Origin: SAR86 cluster bacterium AG-313-D11
Lineage (GTDB): Bacteria; Pseudomonadota; Gammaproteobacteria; Magnimaribacterales; D2472
Assembly (NCBI GenBank): GCA_003284215.1
Contig: QBVW01000004.1
Location: 1 to 64,000 of the forward strand
Direction: 5' to 3'
Length of the DNA: 64,000 nucleotides
Positions 1-5,869 of this stretch are shown here, one piece after another. The notes under the pieces were generated by a model. It was not told where the DNA came from, did no database searches, and saw only the letters and a list, made by a program, of their open reading frames with translations. Every line of letters starts with the position of its first letter. Positions within the stretch are counted from its first letter, which is position 1. The position numbers were made by a program, and so were the translations under genes.

Positions 1-1
1 A

Positions 2-298
2 ACACGAACCAAAGAGAACAAACAAGAATTTCTTCGTGGTTTAGTAGACAGAGTTATTGTTCATTCTGAACTTGGGTTAGATAGAAATGAGAAAGAGGTT
101 CAAGTCGGTCATTCTTTTGATATCAAATTTAAGATGCCTATTGTGAATGACAAACTTATTTACAATGATGAAGAGAATAAGACAAAAGGGTATGAAGTTA
201 AGAAAGGTAAGAAAGTGTTAAAATTGGGTTTGGTAGCAGAAGCAACTCAAAAAAGAGGTCGTAAATCTTCTAAAAAAAAAGCAGGAGAAGGTGCATGA
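2..298 (+). CDS. C-terminal fragment of probable serine site-specific recombinase
   Basis: The window begins inside this gene; 98 residues are visible before the TGA at 296-298. The stretch FLRGLVDRVIVHSE, then a predicted beta-rich segment (FKMPIVND.L.Y.DEENKTKGYEV), then a Lys/Arg-rich tail resembles the extreme C-terminus of resolvase/invertase-type recombinases. The catalytic serine domain would lie upstream of the window, so the assignment rests on tail resemblance only. Fifteen bases after the stop the first copy of the repeated site begins, which fits a recombinase next to its own target. Other DNA-binding proteins with basic tails cannot be excluded. Confidence 0.5.
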   Translation, partial: TRTKENKQEFLRGLVDRVIVHSELGLDRNEKEVQVGHSFDIKFKMPIVNDKLIYNDEENKTKGYEVKKGKKVLKLGLVAEATQKRGRKSSKKKAGEGA

Positions 299-312
299 TT
301 AAAAGGGATAAG

Positions 313-369
313 TTAATTCTGCAAACGAAAACACTCAATGACGGTGGAGTAGTTTCGAACAGAGAATAA
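313..369 (+). repeat. Array site 1 (arm A - core - arm B')
   Basis: This 57-bp element has the core actcaatgacggtggagta at 333-351. Its left arm is attctgcaaacgaaaac and its right arm tagtttcgaacagagaat. The left and right halves are imperfect inverted repeats (CGAAAAC.ACTC against GAGTAGTTTCG). It lies between the recombinase stop and the secreted-protein gene at 382. Confidence 0.7.
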
Positions 370-381
370 ACGGAGAAAAAT

Positions 382-738
382 ATGAAAATTTTTTATACAA
401 CACTCCTGTTCTTCTTTTTAATGATACCTTTAACTCTAATTGCACAAGAATCATTAGAGGTTAAAAAAATTACAGAAGAAGAAAGCAAAGATTTGCGAGT
501 AAACCATTATTGTGTTGTTACTAATGCTAAGGGTAAGTTTAGTGGTCTAGAAAACTGTGCTGAGGGTATGACTGCATGGTTCATTACCAAAGGCGGCGGT
601 ATGGCAAATGGAGAAATGGCAGTGAAATTTTGTGACTTTAATAAAACAATTGCTACACCAGAAATGCCCTCATTTTACAATTTAGTATGTGTTTTTAAAA
701 CGAACAGGAATAAATCAGACACAATTTTTGTAGATTAA
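382..738 (+). CDS. Small secreted protein with four cysteines, unknown function
   Basis: The 118-residue product starts with a hydrophobic signal peptide (residues 1-21, likely cleavage after LIA). The mature part is about 95 residues and carries four cysteines (44, 59, 84, 103) that could form two disulfides in the periplasm or outside. I do not recognise a family. The ATG at 382 follows a GGAG-like ribosome site (372-375) just after array site 1, and the gene is closed by a palindrome and array site 2, so it forms a single-gene cargo unit. Confidence 0.75.
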   Translation: MKIFYTTLLFFFLMIPLTLIAQESLEVKKITEEESKDLRVNHYCVVTNAKGKFSGLENCAEGMTAWFITKGGGMANGEMAVKFCDFNKTIATPEMPSFYNLVCVFKTNRNKSDTIFVD

Positions 739-766
739 GTGGAAGAGAAATACATAAAATTTTACA

Positions 767-786
767 AAACTTTTTATAAAAAGTTT
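767..786. terminator. Perfect AT-rich palindrome after the first cargo gene
   Basis: AAACTTTTT and AAAAAGTTT form a perfect 9-bp inverted repeat around a central AT, 28 bases after the stop of the secreted-protein gene. It has no G+C-rich stem, so a terminator role is weak; it may be an arm of the cassette boundary. Confidence 0.35.
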
Positions 787-802
787 AAAAATGACAAAAA
801 TC

Positions 803-859
803 TTATTCTCTGTTCGAAAACACTCAGTGACGGTTGAATAGTTTCGTTTGCAGAATTAA
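803..859 (+). repeat. Array site 2 (arm B - core - arm A')
   Basis: This copy also spans 57 bp, with core actcagtgacggttgaata at 822-840 in the same orientation as site 1. The outer arms are exchanged: the left arm attctctgttcgaaaac is the reverse complement of site 1's right arm, and the right arm gtttcgtttgcagaat is the reverse complement of site 1's left arm. Its right end overlaps the stop codon of the XRE gene (856-858). Confidence 0.7.
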
Positions 860-1074
860 TTCTTAGGCAGTTCAAATAAATCTTCAACTTTACAATTAAA
901 AATCTTTGATATTTTTAATGCTAGAACGGTTGAGGGCACATAAATCCCATTTTCAATAGCATTGATACTTTTCCTTGAAACATCTGCTTCATTTGAAAGT
1001 TCTTCTTGAGTCAGACCTGCTTTTTTTCTGTATTGCTCAAGATTGTTTAGAAGTTTGTAATGGTTTTTACCCAT
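856..1074 (-). CDS. XRE-family helix-turn-helix regulator
   Basis: This is a compact Cro/C1-type DNA-binding protein of 72 residues. The pattern LEQYRKKAGLTQEELS, then VSRKSINAIENG and P...ALKISKIF, is the standard five-helix HTH_3 fold, ending in the KVEDLFEL tail typical of small stand-alone regulators. I prefer the ATG at 1074, which overlaps the 3' end of the upstream membrane gene by 8 bases; an ATG at 1095 is also in frame. It is the last gene of a three-gene minus-strand cargo between array sites 2 and 3. It may regulate the two membrane proteins beside it. Confidence 0.85.
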   Translation of the reverse strand: MGKNHYKLLNNLEQYRKKAGLTQEELSNEADVSRKSINAIENGIYVPSTVLALKISKIFNCKVEDLFELPKN

Positions 1075-1492
1075 GTTGGGACTCTCGATAATCACCTATC
1101 GCAAACCATATTAAAAGTACTCCAAAAACTAACCAAGCATAAGCAGCAATTTGTAAAATCATATTTGATGCGATTTGGATATCCCAGTTTTGATAATCCT
1201 GAATGCTGAATATTATAAATAAACCTATACCATTAAGTGCGTATCCTAAATTCCCTAATCTATAAAATCTATCTGCTGCATATTCGTCATAAAGTTTATT
1301 ATTTATCCCTTCGTTACCATAGTAATAAGAAAGTACCAAAACGGTAGACGTTAAAATTATAAGTATTCCGGGTATGAACATTAGATCAGATGGAAGTTGT
1401 AATATACCTAAATCCAACAAAAGATGAATTGCAAAAAAGACCTGTACGACTCCACATAAAAATAACATTAAAAAACGTATGTAAAAATTCAT
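1067..1492 (-). CDS. Four-helix membrane protein, DUF2178-like
   Basis: The 141-residue product has four predicted membrane segments (about 7-28, 37-57, 79-97, 107-132) and a short polar loop around residues 60-78. A small membrane protein directly upstream of and overlapping a compact XRE regulator is a common arrangement for the DUF2178 family; the link is by context and general appearance, not by a diagnostic motif. The reaction or ligand is unknown. It lies in the same transcription direction as its neighbours, 21 bases after the 1514-1888 gene. Confidence 0.65.
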   Translation of the reverse strand: MNFYIRFLMLFLCGVVQVFFAIHLLLDLGILQLPSDLMFIPGILIILTSTVLVLSYYYGNEGINNKLYDEYAADRFYRLGNLGYALNGIGLFIIFSIQDYQNWDIQIASNMILQIAAYAWLVFGVLLIWFAIGDYRESQHG

Positions 1493-1513
1493 AGTTATTT
1501 CATTTCCTCAAAC

Positions 1514-1888
1514 TTATTTCTTTTCAAAATCATCAACAGCATTTGTTAATTCTTCACTTGTGTTTGGGTAAAGATAACCAGCAATTATTTGCCCCAAACC
1601 AATTGCAGCTACAAGCGCCCCAACACCTTTTAGAATGTCACCGAGAAAAAAGACGCCAAAAAGAAAGAGACCAACCCCAGTAAAAAGTGTAATCACACCT
1701 GTTCTTCTATAATCAATTGGCTCTTTTTTTCTTTCATCAAGCATGCCTATTAAGTCTTCGACTTTTGAAGGATCATCAATATTTTTCGATATCTCCAATA
1801 TTGTTTTATTTTTATCCTTGCTTTCAAAATATAACCAAACAAAGACAGATACCGGCACTATTATTGGTATTAATATTTCAAGACCCAT
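1514..1888 (-). CDS. Small membrane protein, DUF6249-like
   Basis: The 124-residue product has an N-terminal membrane segment (3-20), a charged cytoplasmic region (22-60) with DERKKEPIDYRRTG, and two glycine-rich membrane segments (63-82, 86-106). The charged stretch followed by an R-R-x-G and a Gly-rich helix resembles DUF6249 proteins, which are of unknown function. It is the first gene of the minus-strand cargo trio, with a TTCTCCT complement (an AGGAGAA ribosome site) immediately upstream. Family placement is tentative. Confidence 0.6.
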   Translation of the reverse strand: MGLEILIPIIVPVSVFVWLYFESKDKNKTILEISKNIDDPSKVEDLIGMLDERKKEPIDYRRTGVITLFTGVGLFLFGVFFLGDILKGVGALVAAIGLGQIIAGYLYPNTSEELTNAVDDFEKK

Positions 1889-1994
1889 TTTCTTCTCCTA
1901 ATTAAAATGTAACGCAAACTTATCATTAATTATATGAGAAGTAAAGGTTACAATTAAAATTATTGTATAATTTTTATATGGACAAAAAATACAT

Positions 1995-2013
1995 AAATTT
2001 CTATAAGAAATTT
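1995..2013. other. Short hairpin abutting array site 3
   Basis: AAATTTC-TATAA-GAAATTT forms a 7-bp stem with a 5-base loop and runs directly into array site 3. The preceding bases aaatacataaa also occur shortly before the palindrome that precedes array site 2 (about 750-759), so the two sites share flanking context. Confidence 0.3.
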
Positions 2014-2060
2014 ATTCTGCAAACGAAAACATTCATTGAGGGTGGAGTAGTTTGAAATTA
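2012..2060 (+). repeat. Array site 3 (arm A - core - divergent right arm)
   Basis: The left arm ttattctgcaaacgaaaac matches site 1, and the core is attcattgagggtggagta (2031-2049). The right arm keeps only tagtttgaa before sequence diverges. The TTG start codon of the following gene (2052) lies inside the right arm. Confidence 0.65.
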
Positions 2061-2339
2061 CTTTTGTTCGGTTTACTCCTGCTTCTGCTTGGGGTTTACG
2101 CATTCTTTGCGCTATCGGCAAGGAACGAAATTTATTACCTGTGCGGAAACTTCAAATCGGGGGCTTCTTATTCTGGAGTCGTAAGACAACTCGATACCGC
2201 CAATTTGTCAGATTACAAGATTGAAAAATCCGAACAGGGCAAGCGAGTTACACACAGCAGTGCGCTTCACCTAAATTTGGTTCGCTGTGAGATAACCTTT
2301 GGTGAAGACGAAAAGGTAAGTCACACGATATATAAGTAA
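2052..2339 (+). CDS. Small membrane-anchored protein, unknown function
   Basis: The 95-residue product has an uncleaved-looking N-terminal hydrophobic segment (residues 1-22, leucine-rich) and a polar domain with cysteines at 31 and about 78. The start is a TTG at 2052 inside array site 3, with GGTGGAG just upstream as a ribosome site; no better start is available before the membrane segment. Base composition is clearly higher in G+C than in the flanking genes, which suggests recent acquisition as a cassette. I do not recognise a family. Confidence 0.65.
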   Translation: MKLLLFGLLLLLLGVYAFFALSARNEIYYLCGNFKSGASYSGVVRQLDTANLSDYKIEKSEQGKRVTHSSALHLNLVRCEITFGEDEKVSHTIYK

Positions 2340-2404
2340 CGATCTTCACTTAAAAGTCTTTTTAGGAAATATAAAGCTAATAGCAATTCTGCCAGGCACG
2401 CTGC

Positions 2405-2436
2405 ACATTAAAAATAAAGAATGAAATTAAATTACT
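2405..2436 (+). repeat. Direct repeat copy 1, over aminotransferase 3' end
   Basis: The segment acatt-N-aaaataaagaatgaaat-Y-aaattact recurs at 4005-4036, exactly 1600 bp away and in the same orientation, with two mismatches in 32 positions. Copy 1 includes the stop codon and last codons of the minus-strand aminotransferase. Confidence 0.6.
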
Positions 2437-3542
2437 TCCGTAAGGGAATTTAAACAATATTCAATATTCTTTTGATTAGAAGATTGTCCCATAAGTCCAA
2501 TTCGCCAAACTTTTCCTGCAAGAACACCAAGACCCGCTCCAATTTCGAGATTAAATTCGTTTAAAAGTCTTTGTCTTGATTCTAGATCATTAACACCATC
2601 AGGAATATAAATAGCATTTAATTGAGGTAATCTGTCCTCTTCTTTTACTAAAAATTCTATATTTAATTTTTCTAGACCTTCTCGGAGTTGAAGATGATTT
2701 TCTTTATGTCTTTTCCATGAATTTTCTAGGCCTTCTTCACTTAACATTACCAAGGCTTCGTGTAATCCATATAATGCATTTATAGGCGCAGTGTGATGAT
2801 AAGACCGGCCTCCATCTCCTTCCCAATATGACATGATGAGGTTTAAATCAAGAAACCAACTCTTCACTTTTGACTTTCTATTCTTAATCTTTTCCTTTGC
2901 AGCATTACTAAAACTAATTGGCGATAAACCAGGGGAAGCAGACAAACACTTTTGTGTACCAGAATAAATTGCATCAATTCCCCATTCATCTACTTTTAAA
3001 GGAACTCCAACCAAACCAGTTACAGTATCTACAATTGATAAACATCCGTGATCATGTGCTAATTTTGTAATTGATTCTGGATCTGTAAGAGCTCCGGTAG
3101 AGGTTTCAGCATGAACTGAAGCAACAATTTTTGCATCCTTGTGTTCATTTAAGGCTGATTCAATTTTATTTAAATCTACTTTTGTGCCCCATGCATCATC
3201 AATTACTATTGGTATTCCACCAAATCGTTCGACATTCTCTTTCATTCTTTCACCAAAGAAACCGTTTTTAGCAATAATTACCTTGTCACCAGGCTCAACA
3301 AGATTAGCAAAGCAACATTCCATGCCTGCCATACCAGGTGCTGATACAGCAAAAGTTAACTCATTCTGTGTTTGAAAAGTATATTGAAGTAACAGTTTTA
3401 TTTCGTCCATCATTTTTATAAAAATAGGATCGAGATGTCCAATAGTTGGTCTAGCCATCGCTTCCAAAACTCTATCGCAAACATCAGATGGACCTGGGCC
3501 CATTAAAATCCTATTTGGTGGTATGAATGAATTTACTTTCAT
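2427..3542 (-). CDS. PLP-dependent alanine-glyoxylate / serine-pyruvate aminotransferase family
   Basis: This 371-residue class V aminotransferase probably transfers an amino group to glyoxylate or a similar keto acid in the cytoplasm. N-terminal LMGPGPSDV, the SAPGMAGME glycine-rich turn (67-75), HAETSTG (144-150), the cofactor Asp in SIVDTVTG (D172) and the Schiff-base lysine in GTQKCL (K198) are all in place, and the length is typical. The donor could be alanine, serine or a purine-pathway intermediate as in PucG. It stands alone on the minus strand between a direct repeat and array site 4, so it may be cargo or an older resident of the island. Confidence 0.88.
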   Translation of the reverse strand: MKVNSFIPPNRILMGPGPSDVCDRVLEAMARPTIGHLDPIFIKMMDEIKLLLQYTFQTQNELTFAVSAPGMAGMECCFANLVEPGDKVIIAKNGFFGERMKENVERFGGIPIVIDDAWGTKVDLNKIESALNEHKDAKIVASVHAETSTGALTDPESITKLAHDHGCLSIVDTVTGLVGVPLKVDEWGIDAIYSGTQKCLSASPGLSPISFSNAAKEKIKNRKSKVKSWFLDLNLIMSYWEGDGGRSYHHTAPINALYGLHEALVMLSEEGLENSWKRHKENHLQLREGLEKLNIEFLVKEEDRLPQLNAIYIPDGVNDLESRQRLLNEFNLEIGAGLGVLAGKVWRIGLMGQSSNQKNIEYCLNSLTEVI

Positions 3543-3617
3543 AGCGATATGATACTAGATAAAGACTTTTCTTTTAAAAAAATTGGCATGAAAAAGTCTA
3601 AAAAAAATCACTGGAAG

Positions 3618-3623
3618 TATAAT
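3618..3623 (+). promoter_or_regulatory. Possible -10 box upstream of the 3705 gene
   Basis: A perfect TATAAT lies 80 bases before the start of the small membrane gene and upstream of array site 4. No convincing -35 box is visible, so this is a weak call. Confidence 0.25.
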
Positions 3624-3650
3624 GGGTAATGGGTTTCATAAAAGTAGGCA

Positions 3651-3683
3651 GTTTAATCTACTCAATGAAGGTGGAGTAACAAA
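3651..3683 (+). repeat. Array site 4 (core conserved, arms degenerate)
   Basis: The core actcaatgaaggtggagta (3660-3678) differs from site 1 at one of 19 positions. The arms are largely lost: gtttaatct on the left and acaaaa on the right. It lies 22 bases before the gene at 3705. Confidence 0.6.
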
Positions 3684-3704
3684 AAATCAGTTTTTTAGGA
3701 CTTA

Positions 3705-3995
3705 ATGATGGAAATAAATTGGGTGATTTTAGGTTGGCTAATCGACATGATTCTTAATGGTTTTGTGTGGCTTATCATTGCAGCATTTTCTGTGTTAATA
3801 ATTGATATGACTGACACATGGACAAGAAAAGCTATTAAATGGATGGGTAAAGTTGATGATTGGATAAGAATCTTTATAGATAACTTATTTAAATGGATTC
3901 AAAAAAAGAATCTTAAAATAATCTCCAGCATTATATTATTAATTATCTTTGGTATTCTTGCGCAACTAGGAATAATACCTAAGCTGATTACTTAA
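3705..3995 (+). CDS. Small two-helix membrane protein, unknown function
   Basis: The 96-residue product has a long hydrophobic segment at 5-33, an amphipathic basic/aromatic middle (WTRKAIKWMGKVDDWIR), and a second membrane segment at about 70-92. There are two adjacent ATG codons (3705 and 3708). The amphipathic centre between two helices is reminiscent of small membrane-active peptides, but no family is recognised. It sits alone between array sites 4 and 5 and ends just before the second copy of the 32-bp direct repeat. Confidence 0.6.
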   Translation: MMEINWVILGWLIDMILNGFVWLIIAAFSVLIIDMTDTWTRKAIKWMGKVDDWIRIFIDNLFKWIQKKNLKIISSIILLIIFGILAQLGIIPKLIT

Positions 3996-4004
3996 TATAA
4001 AAAA

Positions 4005-4036
4005 ACATTCAAAATAAAGAATGAAATCAAATTACT
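4005..4036 (+). repeat. Direct repeat copy 2, abutting array site 5
   Basis: This is the second copy of the segment at 2405-2436, in the same orientation. It runs directly into the left arm of array site 5 (ctgttc begins at 4035). Inside it CATTC and GAATG can pair as a short hairpin. Confidence 0.6.
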
Positions 4037-4084
4037 GTTCAAATTTAATCAGTAACTGAAGAGTACTTTTGTTTGCAGAATAAA
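4035..4084 (+). repeat. Array site 5 (arm B - core - arm A')
   Basis: This copy aligns without gaps to site 2: left ctgttc, core region aatcagtaactgaagagta (4047-4065), right gtttgcagaat. Core identity is lower than in sites 1-4, but the right arm is exact and the total length is preserved. It is the last recognisable copy; the peptidase gene begins 20 bases later. Confidence 0.6.
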
Positions 4085-4103
4085 TTTTTTAGAAGGATAA
4101 AAT

Positions 4104-4790
4104 ATGTTAATAGCGGTGGGTACAGTCATAGTTCTAGCAGTGATATTTGGACCATCTTTGTGGGTAAAGTTGGTAATGAAGAGGCACTCATCGGTAAAGC
4201 CTGAAATGCCTGGTACTGGGGGAGAGCTTGCAAAGCATTTGATTCAGCGGTTTTCTTTAAAAGACGTTGAGGTTGAAGTAACTGAGCTAGGAGATCATTA
4301 TGATCCAATTGAAAAAAAAGTTAGGCTTTTGCGAGAGCATTATGAATCTAAATCCTTAACCGCAATAGCTATTGCGGCTCATGAGGTTGGACATGCGATT
4401 CAGGATCAGCAAGGTGATAAACGTCTGGCCACAAGAACAAAAATGGCCCCCGTTGTTGATAAGGTGGCTCGTTGGAGTGCTGTCATTATTTCTTTATCGC
4501 CGGTGATCGGAATTATTACGCGGCATCCAATGCCATTTTCTTTGTTGCTTTTCCTGGGACTATCCGGTTTCATCGCTCGCATGATGTTTCATGCGGTGAC
4601 TCTGCCAATTGAGTTTGATGCAAGTTTTTCTAAAGCGCTTCCTTTATTAAGGGAAGGTAATTACATTTCGCAGTCAAACGAAAAAGCAGTTAGTAGTATT
4701 CTGAGGGCAGCAGCTCTAACTTATGTGTCGGCTGCGCTGGCCGACATTTTAAACCTTGGTCGTTGGATCGTTTTACTATCAAGGCGATAA
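4104..4790 (+). CDS. Membrane zinc metallopeptidase, YugP family
   Basis: This 228-residue integral membrane protein carries the zinc-binding HEVGH at 93-97 within AIAAHEVGHAIQ. An N-terminal membrane helix (about 3-20) and two further helices after the motif (about 120-165) precede PIEFDAS (around 171-177), where a third zinc ligand Glu is expected. This is the arrangement of Zn_peptidase_2 (YugP) proteins; the substrate is not known. The length is normal. It follows the last array site and probably marks the return to core chromosome. Confidence 0.85.
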   Translation: MLIAVGTVIVLAVIFGPSLWVKLVMKRHSSVKPEMPGTGGELAKHLIQRFSLKDVEVEVTELGDHYDPIEKKVRLLREHYESKSLTAIAIAAHEVGHAIQDQQGDKRLATRTKMAPVVDKVARWSAVIISLSPVIGIITRHPMPFSLLLFLGLSGFIARMMFHAVTLPIEFDASFSKALPLLREGNYISQSNEKAVSSILRAAALTYVSAALADILNLGRWIVLLSRR

Positions 4791-4846
4791 AATAAGGTAA
4801 AGTAGTTTTTTTTAATTATTTTTTGATAAAATAATAAAGTTATCAC

Positions 4847-4926
4847 GAGAAGGATTAAGCTCCTCTCCAACCTGCCAACTTCCGGCAAGGTGGAAAAAAG
4901 ATACGGCGCTCAGCAAAAATAGGAGG
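4847..4926 (+). promoter_or_regulatory. Structured leader with possible Shine-Dalgarno sequestration
   Basis: A strong imperfect hairpin spans 4866-4894 (TCC-a-ACCTGCC, loop aacttcc, GGC-a-AGGTGGA). A second possible hairpin (GAG-a-AGG with CCTCTC, 4847-4867) overlaps its base. CTCCT at 4860-4864 is complementary to AGGAG of the ribosome site (4921-4925). Mutually exclusive pairings that can mask the ribosome site are what a translational riboswitch shows. It precedes a homocysteine methyltransferase gene. I cannot place it in a known riboswitch class. Confidence 0.4.
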
Positions 4927-4931
4927 AAAGA

Positions 4932-5858
4932 ATGTCAGTAAATAAAAAACTTAACAAACCTTTAATATTAGACTCAGCTCTTGGCACAGAACTTGAAAAT
5001 CGTGGCGAGTATCTTCCAAGCTTTAAAACATCTATATGGTCCGCATATTGCCTAATACATAATCCAGAGGTTATTAAACAAATACATATTGATAATATAG
5101 AAGCAGGTGCAGATGTAATTACCACATCAAATTATCAAGCCACACCAGAATTGTTAAAACGAGAGCCCAGCGCTCCCTCATATGAAGATTTGGCAAAGCG
5201 ATCATTAGAATTGTGCAAAGAAGCAGTCATTAAAACTGGAACGCAAACCAAGATTGCAGGATGCTACCCTCCAATTCATGTTACTTTTAGGCCTGATTTA
5301 AGCTCAAAAGAAAAAAAATTAAGAAAATTTTACGAGACGTTGGGCAAAATTTATCAAGGTGAAGTTGATGTAATTATTTGTGAGACCATGGCATCAATTT
5401 ATGAGGGTATTATTGCTGCATCAACCGCTAAAAATTTTTCTGACAAAGTCTGGTTAAGCTGGACAACTAGAGGTAATAAACTTAATAGACTGCCAAGCAC
5501 CGAACTATTAGACCTAGCTATTAGCGAAGGCCTTAAACTAGATATTGACTGCCAATTAGTTAATTGCGTTCACGCTGATACAGCAAGCCTTGCTATTGAA
5601 AAGCTCAAAAAAGAAAAAAGCTTTGGAATATATGCTAATTCTTCTGTGTATAAAAAGAATAAGCTTGAAGGCTTTGTTAGTGATTCCGATGAGTGGCATT
5701 ATCATAACCACCAACCTATTAATCCTGTTCAATATAAAGACTTTGTCATAGAGTGGATTAACAATGGGGCGTCTGTAATTGGAGGATGCTGTAGAACATC
5801 GACTGATCACATCAAAGAAATAAAAAAAATTGTTGAAGACAACGCCAGTGATGTTTAG
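4932..5858 (+). CDS. mmuM: Homocysteine S-methyltransferase (MmuM-like)
   Basis: The enzyme transfers a methyl group from a donor such as S-methylmethionine or SAM to homocysteine, giving methionine, in the cytoplasm. The 308-residue barrel begins with LILDSALGTELENRG, has the substrate-loop pattern DVITTSNYQ (61-69), and carries the three zinc-binding cysteines: C212 in VNCVHAD and C286/C287 in GGCCRTS. A strong AGGAGG ribosome site lies 5 bases before the ATG. A structured leader precedes it. The family covers several methyl donors, so the donor is not settled. Confidence 0.88.
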   Translation: MSVNKKLNKPLILDSALGTELENRGEYLPSFKTSIWSAYCLIHNPEVIKQIHIDNIEAGADVITTSNYQATPELLKREPSAPSYEDLAKRSLELCKEAVIKTGTQTKIAGCYPPIHVTFRPDLSSKEKKLRKFYETLGKIYQGEVDVIICETMASIYEGIIAASTAKNFSDKVWLSWTTRGNKLNRLPSTELLDLAISEGLKLDIDCQLVNCVHADTASLAIEKLKKEKSFGIYANSSVYKKNKLEGFVSDSDEWHYHNHQPINPVQYKDFVIEWINNGASVIGGCCRTSTDHIKEIKKIVEDNASDV

Positions 5859-5869
5859 CTTAATAAGCT
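5857..5869. terminator. Small hairpin between convergent genes
   Basis: AGCTT-aat-AAGCT sits across the stop codons of the convergent genes ending at 5858 and 5868. The stem is only 5 bp, with TCTTGTTTT after it on the plus strand; possibly a minimal shared terminator. Confidence 0.3.

Larger units (their letters stand above)
1..4090. mobile_element. Candidate recombinase-associated cassette array
   Basis: A probable serine recombinase gene (3' end only) is followed by five copies of a near-palindromic site at about 313, 803, 2012, 3651 and 4035. Between them lie unrelated small genes on both strands. Cargo base composition varies; the gene at 2052 is visibly richer in G+C than its neighbours. 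The sites share a 19-bp core, actcaatgacggtggagta in copy 1. Seen: recurring sites and mixed cargo. Inferred: that the sites are recombination targets of the upstream enzyme. Alternatives are a repeated regulatory leader or a dispersed extragenic palindrome. Confidence 0.5.

Noticed and set aside
345..370. tRNA T-loop (GTTTCGAAC) in array site 1
   Set aside because: A TTCGA-like loop is present by chance; no acceptor stem, D-arm or anticodon arm can be folded around it.
313..4084. Integron attC sites
   Set aside because: The repeated sites are near-palindromic, but I see no GTTRRRY/RYYYAAC core pair in the expected places and no tyrosine integrase; the upstream gene looks like a serine recombinase.
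313..4084. CRISPR array
   Set aside because: The copies are 0.3 to 1.6 kb apart with genes between them, not regular 25-40-base spacers, and no cas gene is seen.
4866..4894. Rho-independent terminator upstream of the 4932 gene
   Set aside because: The hairpin is followed by A residues on the plus strand, not T residues, so it does not look like a terminator there.
4860..4926. SAH riboswitch before the homocysteine methyltransferase
   Set aside because: The 3' ACGGCGCTCA resembles the class, but the required upstream GAGCGC partner and the CCAGGCTCG segment are absent.
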